DNA from: Rhodospirillaceae bacterium
GTDB taxonomy: Bacteria > Pseudomonadota > Alphaproteobacteria > Bin65
NCBI GenBank assembly: GCA_028819475.1
Contig: JAPPLJ010000055.1
Coordinates: 11,957-72,451, forward strand
Reading direction: 5' to 3'
DNA length: 60,495 bases
Part shown: one piece after another, positions 17,188-24,424 of the stretch
Position numbering within the stretch: the stretch's first letter is position 1
How the letters are laid out: each line of letters opens with the position of its first letter
The notes under the pieces: model-generated
Seen by the model: the letters and a program-made list of their open reading frames with translations, nothing else
What the model was told of the DNA's origin: nothing
Database searches by the model: none
Position numbers and translations under genes: made by a program

Positions 17188-18249
17188 CTAGCGGTCCAGA
17201 TAGCCGATATTCAGCCAGGTGCTGTATCTCTTCTGCCACGCCGTCAGGGAGGTGTAGGCGTGTTTGAAGGTCTCGTCTCTTTCGGAGAGATCCCGCGCCA
17301 CGTCGCGCCACGTCGATTCCAGAGAAGCCAGGATTTTGGGGCTCCATCTGCGAATCTTGACGCCCTTGCCCTTGTGGCGCGTCAGGGCGGCCGGCTGCAT
17401 CGCCTCGCCCTGGGCGATCGCCTGCCGGACGTTGTCGCCACAGACCATTTCGAGCTGCGCTTTCTGGGTATCGCTGAGCGCGTTCCAGCGGTCCAGGTTG
17501 ATCATGATGTCGTAGATCGTCGCCGGCTGATGCCAGCCGGGGAAATAGTAGTTCTTCACGATCTGGTAGAAGCCGAGGTTCCAGTCGACCGAAGGCGCGG
17601 CGAACTCCGTCGCGTCGATCGTGCCCAGTTCCAGCGCCGGAAAGATGTCGCCACCGGCCAGCAGCTGCGTCGACGCGCCGAGGCGGTCGAGAACCAGCGC
17701 GCCCAGTCCGAGAAAGCGGATCTTCATGCCCTTGAAGTCGTCCACGGACGTGATCTCTTTCTTGAACCAGCCCGACGCTTCCGGAATCATCCCGCCGCAG
17801 TGGATCGCGTGCATGTTGTGCTTGCGATAGAGCTTTTCGTATATCTCCTTGCCGCCGTGGTAGTTGAACCACGCCAGAAGCCCCGGCCAGTCCGGACCGA
17901 AGGGCGCGGCCGAAAAGAGCGCGAACGCCGGCTCCTTGCCGTACCAGTAGGCCGGCGTCGACCAGCAGGCGTCGACCGATCCGTTCTTCACCGCATCGAA
18001 ACATTCGGCGGGCGGAATCAGGGCGCCCGGCTCGAAGAACCGGATCCGGAACTTGCCGCCGGAAACCCGCTTGATTTTCGTCTGGATGTCCTTGCCCGTC
18101 GATCCGGCATGAGGCGCTTTGCTGGGGAACCAGCTTTGCATCTTCCACCGTACGGACTTTTCGGCGGCGGGCGCCGCAGTCGCAAACGCTGCCGCGAAAA
18201 GGACGATTGCGCCGACTGCCGTCAACGCTCTGGAATTCGAACTCGTCAT
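17188..18249 (-). CDS. dctP: TRAP transporter substrate-binding protein (DctP)
   Basis: A 353-residue periplasmic protein with a cleavable signal peptide (hydrophobic ALTAVGAIVLFAAAFATAAPA). The fold is DctP-type: VRWKMQSWFPSKAP at strand 1, the solute loop IRFLGLGALVLDRLGAS with the conserved Arg that salt-bridges carboxylates, and ALELGTIDATEFAAPSVDWNLGF. The Arg suggests an organic acid ligand. The 'GTIDATEFAAPSVD' form is shared with 2-oxo acid-binding TRAP proteins (TakP type). Upstream lie AACATAGTT/AACATATTT sites, candidate operators. Confidence 0.9.
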   Translation of the reverse strand: MTSSNSRALTAVGAIVLFAAAFATAAPAAEKSVRWKMQSWFPSKAPHAGSTGKDIQTKIKRVSGGKFRIRFFEPGALIPPAECFDAVKNGSVDACWSTPAYWYGKEPAFALFSAAPFGPDWPGLLAWFNYHGGKEIYEKLYRKHNMHAIHCGGMIPEASGWFKKEITSVDDFKGMKIRFLGLGALVLDRLGASTQLLAGGDIFPALELGTIDATEFAAPSVDWNLGFYQIVKNYYFPGWHQPATIYDIMINLDRWNALSDTQKAQLEMVCGDNVRQAIAQGEAMQPAALTRHKGKGVKIRRWSPKILASLESTWRDVARDLSERDETFKHAYTSLTAWQKRYSTWLNIGYLDR

Positions 18250-18379
18250 GGGTGCCTCCCACTGGCTCCGGCGCCCTCGGCCCGCAATCCGGCCCCTGCG
18301 CCGATTTCGATTGGCATGTTGTCCCGACCGGCCGGCGCCGGGCTCGCGCCCGCATTTGACCCGGCACGGTCATTTGGTC

Positions 18380-18429
18380 AACATAGTTTCTTAATATGAC
18401 ACAAAAGAAATGTATAATTCAACATATTT
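18380..18429. promoter_or_regulatory. candidate operator pair upstream of dctP
   Basis: AACATAGTT (18380) and AACATATTT (18421) occur in the AT-rich region between dctP and the cupin gene. The minus strand also offers TTGAAT and TCATAT with 17-bp spacing as a possible dctP promoter overlapping them. The same motif recurs at 19021-19078. Confidence 0.5.
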
Positions 18430-18580
18430 TCTTTATTAGCAGAAAAATTCAGTAAATTGGGAAACATCAAGGGGTTGCGGGGCGGGACGGCGCCGGGACA
18501 CCGCTCGTCGAGCAGGTCCCGGACCGGCCGGCGGTCCTGCCCGCCGGAGCGCCCGTCCCCGCCACCACCGTTCCGGCCGG

Positions 18581-18994
18581 TCAGCCGTCTCCGAAGCCCT
18601 TGGCCGCGGAATCCTTGTAGAAGCCCGCCGTATTCTGGAAGACGTTGGGCTTGCGGTAGACGGCAAGCAGGACGCAGCCCTCGTCGGTATGGGTCTGGTG
18701 AAACGACCCGGGATGCCGCCAGACGAACTCGCCGGCGCGGCAGATCCCGTCGTGATCGTAGAACGACCCCTCGATGACGTAGGACTGCTCGATCTCAGGG
18801 TGCTTGTGAAACGGCAGGGATGCGCCCGGCTGCCACTTGAGCAGGCAGGTCATCTCCCCTTCCGCCTTGTTCTCGTAGAGAACCTTGATCTCGATGCCGT
18901 CGAACTGGCTCGGCGCCCATTCGATCGTCTTCGGGTCGACATATACCGAGCCGCCGATCGTCGGTTCGACCTTGGGCTTTCGTTTTGCAGTCAT
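18581..18994 (-). CDS. cupin-domain protein
   Basis: A 137-residue single-domain cupin resembling ChrR-like anti-sigma/dioxygenase cupins. Metal ligands are visible as FHKHPEIEQSYV (two His and a Glu) and the second-motif His in FHQTH. The start follows GGAGAG. It lacks a fused HTH. An enzyme (isomerase or dioxygenase on a small acid) or a sensor is possible, and the sequence does not decide. It sits 330 bp upstream of dctP with like operator motifs ahead of both, so it may belong to the same regulon. Confidence 0.75.
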   Translation of the reverse strand: MTAKRKPKVEPTIGGSVYVDPKTIEWAPSQFDGIEIKVLYENKAEGEMTCLLKWQPGASLPFHKHPEIEQSYVIEGSFYDHDGICRAGEFVWRHPGSFHQTHTDEGCVLLAVYRKPNVFQNTAGFYKDSAAKGFGDG

Positions 18995-19020
18995 CGCGCT
19001 CTCCGATAGCTAAGTTGTGC

Positions 19021-19078
19021 AACATGGTTTCCCATGAAAGCCTGAATAGGCAACATATTTAAGAAAGTCAACTATGTT
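19021..19078. promoter_or_regulatory. candidate operator cluster upstream of the cupin gene
   Basis: AACATGGTT (19021), AACATATTT (19052) and AACTATGTT (19070, the reverse complement of AACATAGTT) lie within 60 bp just upstream of the cupin gene. They match the pair near dctP, which suggests one regulator for both promoters. Confidence 0.5.
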
Positions 19079-19285
19079 TCCCAAATAGATGCTGCAGACG
19101 GGGCACGCGGCAGGCGACGGCGGGCGGACGGCGCGCGCACCGTTCCCCTCCTCGGAGGCAGCGAACGATGCGCGGCCCGGCGCCGCCGGGGCGGATGCCG
19201 GCAGCCCGCTCGAACACGCCTTACGGGGTGGAATTCCTGCGCCGATCCTGCCGCCGGCGCGGTCTGGACGGGAAAATGCCCGGGC

Positions 19286-19936
19286 TTATGCGGCGCCCGG
19301 CTGCGCAGCCGGACTCTCGCGGACCACGTCGAGATGCCGCGCGTTCGCCGCCAGGGCCCGGTCGTATTCCATCAGGGCCGCCGTCCTGTCCCGGAGCCCG
19401 GTGCCGAAGAAGCGCTCCAGAAGGTGAAAGGTGACGTCGATGGCCAGGGTCACCCCGCCGCCGGTGACGACGCTGCCGGTGTCGACCAGCAGCGCCTCTC
19501 TCGGTCTGGCGGCCGGCGCGCGGTCGGGCAGCAGGTCCAGGGGCGCCGTTTCGCCCGGCCCGCTCCGGCGGCGCGTTGTCACCGCGCGGCCGTCGGCGAG
19601 GCCCGCGGCCGCCAGGATCATCGCGCCGGTGCAGACCGATACGACGGTGGCGCGCCGGCTCGCCCGTTTGACGAAGTCGACCGTTGCCGGGGTCCCGGCC
19701 TGCCGGATCCATCCGGGCCCGCCCGTCACGATCAGGACATCGAAGTCCGGGCAGGTGTCGTAGGCATAGTCCGCGATTGCGCGCACGCCGCCGGCGAGAC
19801 GCACCTCGCCCGCCTCTTCGGCAACGCACAAGATCTCGATGCTGTCCTCGAAGCGGCGCGCCATGGAGAGGACTCCCGCCGTCCCGCCAATGTCGATCGG
19901 CTCGACGTCGTCATAGATCAGGATCGCGAATTTCAT
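19286..19936 (-). CDS. DJ-1/PfpI family protein
   Basis: A 216-residue protein of the class-I glutamine-amidotransferase-like fold. The nucleophile elbow is intact: SVCTGAMILAAAG with the catalytic Cys near residue 102, and the acid Asp/Glu is in DDVEPIDIGG. The layout matches isonitrile-hydratase/ThiJ-like stand-alone enzymes, not the AraC-fused regulators found later in the window. The substrate is unknown. It is 90 bp downstream of an XRE-cupin regulator on the same strand. Confidence 0.8.
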   Translation of the reverse strand: MKFAILIYDDVEPIDIGGTAGVLSMARRFEDSIEILCVAEEAGEVRLAGGVRAIADYAYDTCPDFDVLIVTGGPGWIRQAGTPATVDFVKRASRRATVVSVCTGAMILAAAGLADGRAVTTRRRSGPGETAPLDLLPDRAPAARPREALLVDTGSVVTGGGVTLAIDVTFHLLERFFGTGLRDRTAALMEYDRALAANARHLDVVRESPAAQPGAA

Positions 19937-20026
19937 GGCGTGGCTGTCCCTGGCAGCGTCCGGTTCGGCCCGGCGGCCGGCCCGTCGGGGAAACAGGCGG
20001 CGCGCCCTTCGTGGGGTTTCGTTCCT

Positions 20027-20614
20027 TCAGGATTCGGCGTTTGGCTGAAAGATCACGACCAGGGCCTTCGCTTCGCCGCCGACCGCGCGACCCCGATGTT
20101 CGACGATGGCGTCCATGTAGATGCAATCGCCGGGAGACAGGATGGCGCTCTTGCCCCCGACCTCGAATTCGACGGTGCCGCTCAACACGAACACCATCTC
20201 TTCGCCCTCGTGGGAAAAGTGGGTGTCGTCGTCGAAGGATTCGGGAAACGTGAAGACGAAAGGCTCCATCGACTTGGCGATTTTCTTGTACGCGATGCTC
20301 TCGTAGTCGTAGCCGAAGGACGTGCCGCCCCGGACGATACGCTTGCGCTCCTGCGCCCGCACGATGGAGAAGCTGTCGTCGTCGTCCTCGATATCCTCGT
20401 CCTTCTGGAAGAAATATGCGATGTCCGTGTTCAGGGCGCTGGCGATGCGTGACAGCGTCCCGATCGGCGGCAGCTTTCGCCCGTTTTCGATCTTCGAAAG
20501 ATAGCCCTTCGTGAAACCCGTTTGCGCGGCGAGGCTTTCCAGGGTCGCGCCCCTGATTGCACGCAACTCCTTCAGGTGCCTGGCGATCAGTTCTTCCAGG
20601 TTTGCGTCGCTCAC
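20027..20614 (-). CDS. XRE-type regulator with cupin sensor domain
   Basis: A 195-residue repressor: an HTH_3 at about residues 10-65 (LRAIRGATLESLAAQTGFTK, GYLSKIENGRKLPPIGTL) and a C-terminal cupin (about 115-190; FDDDTHFSHEGEEMVFVLSG, ILSPGDCIYMDAIVEHRG). This two-domain class senses small metabolites such as amino acids or polyamines. GTG start. It has its own strong promoter, and the site AATATGGTATCCC next to it resembles the AACATGGTTTCCC site before the cupin gene, so it is the best candidate regulator for the dctP-cupin motifs. Confidence 0.88.
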   Translation of the reverse strand: MSDANLEELIARHLKELRAIRGATLESLAAQTGFTKGYLSKIENGRKLPPIGTLSRIASALNTDIAYFFQKDEDIEDDDDSFSIVRAQERKRIVRGGTSFGYDYESIAYKKIAKSMEPFVFTFPESFDDDTHFSHEGEEMVFVLSGTVEFEVGGKSAILSPGDCIYMDAIVEHRGRAVGGEAKALVVIFQPNAES

Positions 20615-20721
20615 TTCGCTTGCCCCGTTCGCAGGATTGGCTCGGCAGATCCCGGTATCGGACTTGCCGCCCGGATCGAATTGCGGTCCGGCCGCATCCG
20701 ACGCTTACATTCAGCCCGGTA

Positions 20722-20776
20722 AATATGGTATCCCTTTTCGGATCATATTATAGCGGTCAGGGAAACCTGCCGTCAA
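20722..20776 (-). promoter_or_regulatory. promoter and possible autoregulatory site of the XRE-cupin gene
   Basis: On the minus strand TTGACG (20776-20771) and a consensus TATAAT (20752-20747) are spaced by 18 bp. Directly downstream, at 20722-20734, AATATGGTATCCC differs at two positions from the AACATGGTTTCCC site at 19021. Repressor binding there would block early elongation. Confidence 0.55.
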
Positions 20777-21062
20777 CTATCGAGCGGCGGGCGCAAACGG
20801 ACATGGTTCCGGAGTTGCTCCGCAAGCAGCGGAACGTGGCGTATCGGATGGGGGATACCGGGACTCGCACCCCCGAGACCGACATTACACCGGGAAGGCG
20901 TTCTCCTTCGGTCTCGTTCGGGACGCGGGGGCAAAGCGGGCCGGGATGTCATCGATCCGGCCTCGAAGCCATTGTTGAGACAGGTGCAAGTGCCACGAGC
21001 CCTTGGACACGATCCGGAGTGCAGCCTGGCAGCCTCCCGCAACAACAGAATTTGATAAGTTA
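20777..21062. other. intergenic stretch without a supported gene
   Basis: About 290 bp between the regulator promoter and the hipBA promoter. A tRNA-like string on the minus strand near 20850-20890 does not fold properly and is not called. Otherwise nothing is seen. Confidence 0.5.
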
Positions 21063-21112
21063 TTGACCGATAAAACAGTCAAATATATCTTTATGACCGA
21101 TTTTACAGTCAA
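21063..21112 (+). promoter_or_regulatory. hipBA promoter with two operators
   Basis: Two 20-bp sites, TTGACCGATAAAACAGTCAA (21063) and ATGACCGATTTTACAGTCAA (21093), are 30 bp apart, about three helical turns. Each has TGAC...GTCA arms. TTGACC/TATCTT with 17-bp spacing forms a promoter whose -35 lies in site 1 and whose start lies in site 2. This is the arrangement expected for cooperative HipB autorepression. Confidence 0.7.
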
Positions 21113-21121
21113 TACATTGCC

Positions 21122-21457
21122 ATGCCGAACACGCCGCGCTCCTACTCGCGTCTTACAGAAGAGGCGCTCCTTCTCCTGGGCAAGCAGATCAGGCTCGCCA
21201 GGAAACGCCGGCGCATGTCCGAACACGATCTTGCGGCCCGCATAGGCATCGCCAGGAGCACGTTGCAGCTCATCGAGAAGGGCAGCCCCTCCGTGGCGAT
21301 CGGCCTCGTGCTGGAAGCCGCCACCCTGGCCGGCGTCGATCTGTTCGTTCCGGAAGCGACGACTCTCGCGCCGCAGGTAGAGCGGACCGACGACAAGCTC
21401 GCCTTGATGCCCGGCTCAATCCGCAAGCCCCGCTACGAGGTCGACGATGACTTCTGA
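21122..21457 (+). CDS. hipB: HipB-like antitoxin / XRE repressor
   Basis: A 111-residue protein with an HTH_3 domain at about residues 14-65 (LGKQIRLARKRRRMSEHDLA, ARIGIARSTLQLIEKG). It binds the operators just upstream and neutralises the kinase toxin encoded next. Its 3' end overlaps hipA by 11 nt, coupling translation. The C-terminal tail (RKPRYEVDDDF) may contact the toxin. Confidence 0.85.
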   Translation: MPNTPRSYSRLTEEALLLLGKQIRLARKRRRMSEHDLAARIGIARSTLQLIEKGSPSVAIGLVLEAATLAGVDLFVPEATTLAPQVERTDDKLALMPGSIRKPRYEVDDDF

Positions 21458-22745
21458 CGCGGCTCAGCCCGGCGAAGCGTTCGTCTGGATCTGGCTGCCG
21501 GGGAGGACCGCGCCAGTGGTTGCGGGCCGCATTCACGCGGAACACGACCACTTCGTCTTCACCTATGGCCGTTCCTATCTCGCCAGAGACGACGCGATCC
21601 CGATCTATGCCCCCGAATTGCCCCTGCGCCGCGGCGCCATCGTGCCCGAGCCGCCGCTTGAGATCGCCAACGCCCTGCGCGACGCCTCACCCGATGCCTG
21701 GGGCCGTCGTGTGATCGCCCATCGCCTCGCCGGCGGCCACGGCGGAACGAACGGGTTCGCCGATCTCGACGAGCTCACCTTCATGCTTCGGTCCGGCTCC
21801 GACCGCACCGGCGCGCTCGACTTCCAGGCATCCCCCGGGGAATACGTTCCCCGCGAGGCCGACAACGAGACTCTCGAACGCTTGCTTGACTCGGCCGACC
21901 GGGTCGATCGCGGCCTGCCGCTGGCGCCGGATCTGGCCGAAGCGTTGCAGCACGGCACGGCGATCGGGGGAGCGAGACCGAAAGCGCTCATCCGGGACGG
22001 AGACGCCAAATATGTCGCCAAGTTCTCGTCCTCGACCGATACCTACAGCGTCGTCAAGGCCGAGTTCATAGCCATGCGCCTTGCAGCCCTGTCAGGGCTG
22101 AACGTTGCGCAGGTCAGTCTCGCCCGGGCGATGAACAAGGATGTGCTGCTGATCCGGCGCTTCGACCGTGAGCGTGCAGCGAACGGATGGACACGGCGTG
22201 CCCTGGTGTCCGCGTTGACCCTGCTCGGCCTCGACGAGCGCATGGCGGCTCACGCATCCTACGAAGCGCTCGCCGATATCGTGCGGGCGCGCTTCACCGA
22301 CCCTGCCGAGACCTTGAGAGAACTGTTCGCGCGCATGACTTTCAACATTCTCGTCGGCAACACGGACGACCATGCCCGGAACCACGCCGCCTTCTGGGAC
22401 GGCGACGGCCTCACGCTCACGCCGGCCTACGACATCTGCCCGCAGTCGAGGACCGGACGCGAGGCCTCTCAGGCCATGCAGATCCACGGCCTTGAGCGGC
22501 GCAGCCAGCTCTCGTTGTGTCTCGCCGCAGCAAACAAGTTTCTTCTCTCGGAAGAACGCGCCCTGGCGATCATGGCGGACCAGGTCACGGCGATCGTGGC
22601 CAACTGGCAGGCGGTCTGCTCCGAGGCTCAAGTCAACGATAACGACCAACGTCTGATTTGGCGGAGGCAATTCCTGAACGGTCTCGCATTCGAGGGGCTG
22701 GAGAGTGTGCTCAGCGACGCGATCGTGAGTCTGCCCAATGCGTAG
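21447..22745 (+). CDS. hipA: HipA-family serine/threonine kinase toxin
   Basis: A 432-residue kinase of the HipA superfamily; family members phosphorylate proteins such as glutamyl-tRNA synthetase and cause growth arrest. Core residues are retained: AIGGARPKA for the ATP loop with Lys179, catalytic Asp307 and metal-binding Asn312 in NTDDHARN, and Asp329 in AYDI. The autophosphorylated Ser of E. coli HipA (SVAGAQEK) corresponds to Ala172 here, so inactivation through that Ser is unlikely. Full length, probably functional. This module has the promoter and operators needed to work alone. Confidence 0.85.
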   Translation: MTSDAAQPGEAFVWIWLPGRTAPVVAGRIHAEHDHFVFTYGRSYLARDDAIPIYAPELPLRRGAIVPEPPLEIANALRDASPDAWGRRVIAHRLAGGHGGTNGFADLDELTFMLRSGSDRTGALDFQASPGEYVPREADNETLERLLDSADRVDRGLPLAPDLAEALQHGTAIGGARPKALIRDGDAKYVAKFSSSTDTYSVVKAEFIAMRLAALSGLNVAQVSLARAMNKDVLLIRRFDRERAANGWTRRALVSALTLLGLDERMAAHASYEALADIVRARFTDPAETLRELFARMTFNILVGNTDDHARNHAAFWDGDGLTLTPAYDICPQSRTGREASQAMQIHGLERRSQLSLCLAAANKFLLSEERALAIMADQVTAIVANWQAVCSEAQVNDNDQRLIWRRQFLNGLAFEGLESVLSDAIVSLPNA

Positions 22746-22908
22746 CCGGAACAGCATCCTCTCCCGCTGTACCCGACACCCGCGGCAGTCCCGTCCGCTC
22801 AGGTGGCGATAACCGCCTCGTCGCCATACCGGCGGAACTCTGTGTCCGGTCCCCGGCTGCGGCCGATCGGGATAAAGTCAAGAGACGCTGCGGCCCGGCA
22901 AGCAGCCG

Positions 22909-23325
22909 CTACGCCCAGCCGAGTTGTCCAAACGCCCAGCCGTCGTTCCAGATCTTGGTCATGTGGGCGATCTTGCCGTCGCGCATGTCGGCCACGTAGA
23001 CATAGTCGGATTCGGTCTTCTTGCCGGTCGGCGGAACCGGGCCGCCGTCGGCCGTGTGCGTTCCTGTGAAGACGCCGTAGATCGTGACCCTGCCGTTCTC
23101 CTTGTCCGTCCCGACCGCTTTGAGGTCGTAGTCGGCGTCCGGCATGATCGTCACGACGCCCGCCATCCAGTCGCAATAGGCCTCGAGCGTGTTCATCTCC
23201 GCAATGGCGCCGGCCTGGGCGGAAAACCCGGCGTCCGGATGACAGTATTCGGCGCAGGCCGACCAGCCCTTGCCGGCTTCACAGGCGTGGTAGAACGCCA
23301 ACGCCGTATCTTTCGAATCACCCAT
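22909..23325 (-). CDS. NTF2-like (SnoaL-type) protein
   Basis: A 138-residue cone-fold protein starting MGDSKDTALAFYHACEAGKG, with the typical pattern HPDAGF, YCDWMAGV, YDLKAVGTD, GVFTGTH, YVADMRDGKIAHMTKIWND. ATG 23325 has a good upstream AGGG/GGAGG site. Members include ester cyclases, ketosteroid isomerases and proteins of unknown role, and no catalytic signature decides here. It is a single-gene unit. Confidence 0.75.
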   Translation of the reverse strand: MGDSKDTALAFYHACEAGKGWSACAEYCHPDAGFSAQAGAIAEMNTLEAYCDWMAGVVTIMPDADYDLKAVGTDKENGRVTIYGVFTGTHTADGGPVPPTGKKTESDYVYVADMRDGKIAHMTKIWNDGWAFGQLGWA

Positions 23326-23506
23326 GAAACCCTCCCTGTTTCTGGAGCAAAAATGTATCGGTGAGTGTAGGTCGGCGGCCCCGCCGGTACAATCGCATTC
23401 GGGCGGCGCCATCCGGGCCGGCCTGCGGACCTCATTCCGTTACAACCGCGCGACTGACTGCAACGCAATCAATGCTTAATTCTTCAAAAATGCGAGGAAG
23501 CAAGCA

Positions 23507-23755
23507 CTGCCCAAGACGAGCATCACGATCAGCAACCTCGACGACGGGCTGAAACGCCGCCTGCGCGTGCGCGCCGCCGAGAACGGCCGCTCGATAGAGG
23601 AAGAAGCCCGCGACATCCTCCGGCGCGCGGTCGGCGAAACGCCGCCGCCCAGAAATCTGGGCCGCGCCATTCACGCCCGCTTCGCCGCCTTGGGCGGCGT
23701 CGACCTGGAGCTTCCCGAACGCGGCCCGATGCGACCGCTACCCGACTTCGGATGA
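23507..23755 (+). CDS. FitA/VapB-type ribbon-helix-helix antitoxin, CTG start
   Basis: An 82-residue protein beginning PKTSITISNLDDGLKRRLRV and then AAENGRSIEEEARDIL, an N-terminal ribbon-helix-helix typical of FitA/StbC antitoxins. The family's usual first codon is ATG before PKTS, but here the codon is CTG (23507) with GAGGAAG 7 nt upstream, and an in-frame stop lies shortly before. It may be translated from CTG at low level or be a decaying gene. The cognate toxin reading frame overlaps in ATGA but is broken. Confidence 0.6.
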   Translation: MPKTSITISNLDDGLKRRLRVRAAENGRSIEEEARDILRRAVGETPPPRNLGRAIHARFAALGGVDLELPERGPMRPLPDFG

Positions 23756-23828
23756 TCGGGCGGGCGTGGTCTCGGCAGCGATGCGGCTGACCCCGGACCC
23801 CGCGGTCATGGCCTCATTCTCCAGACAG
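23752..23828 (+). pseudogene. remnant of a PIN-domain (FitB/VapC) toxin gene
   Basis: ATG overlaps the antitoxin stop as in intact fitAB pairs. After the first codons the frame shifts, and the continuation reads VVSAAMRLTPDPAVMA, matching the segment that follows the metal-binding LDTN motif of PIN toxins. The LDTN codons and everything after about residue 30 are missing. It appears inactivated by internal deletion. Confidence 0.55.
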
Positions 23829-23848
23829 GACAGCCCCTTAAACCCGCC

Positions 23849-24424
23849 CTACCCCGCTACATTCCGGATCGACACCTCCACCGCGTGCAGGAAGGAGCGG
23901 GCGGAGGAGCGCGGGCTCATCAGCAGGAAGCTGTCGGCGCCGTCACGCAGGATGATGACGGCGAGATGCTCCATGACCGTGCGCGCCACCCGGCCTTCGG
24001 GGAAGGCGGCATCGTCGAGGTCGAGCATGCAGATGCGCTCCAGCGCCGGTCGGACGCCGGCGCCCGCGATGCGCAGCATGGCCCAGCTGTCCGACTGGTC
24101 GGTGACGTAGGCGTCCGGGCCCAGCGCGTCCGCGACGGTCTCCGCCGCCCGGTCCGGGTCCGGCGCCTCGAACAGGATGAAGATCTGGTCCGGCTGCATG
24201 CCGAGCAGGCACGCGCCATAACGGTCGCCGGCGACGGAATCGCCTGTAACCGGCCGCGCCGCGCCCAATCCTTCCGCCAGCGCCGCGGCGAAGGCGTCGT
24301 CCCCGCCGTTGGGAACCGCCGCCGACACGAGCGCCAGGCCGGTCACCTCGGCAAGGGTGACGCTGCCGAAGGTTTCGGCGTAGCCGCCGAGCGGCGAGCG
24401 GGGCGCCAGCGCGAATTCAGCCAC
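23849..24424 (-). CDS. soxG: sarcosine oxidase gamma subunit
   Basis: A 191-residue SoxG-like subunit. The conserved end of the family is visible (DQSDSWAMLRIAGAGVRP, DDAAFPEGRVARTVMEHLAVI). GTG 24424 is taken as start because it overlaps the soxA end by 8 nt and begins the alignable sequence. SoxG stabilises the alpha-beta complex and contributes to the folate-side cavity. It is the last gene of the soxB-soxD-soxA-soxG operon. Confidence 0.87.
   Translation of the reverse strand: MAEFALAPRSPLGGYAETFGSVTLAEVTGLALVSAAVPNGGDDAFAAALAEGLGAARPVTGDSVAGDRYGACLLGMQPDQIFILFEAPDPDRAAETVADALGPDAYVTDQSDSWAMLRIAGAGVRPALERICMLDLDDAAFPEGRVARTVMEHLAVIILRDGADSFLLMSPRSSARSFLHAVEVSIRNVAG

Noticed and set aside
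20850..20890. tRNA-like 3' half on the minus strand (GTGCGAGTCCCGG followed by TATCCCCCA)
   Set aside because: The T-loop is not TTC-type, the T-stem and loop lengths do not fit together, and no matching 5' acceptor strand exists. No reliable anticodon can be assigned.
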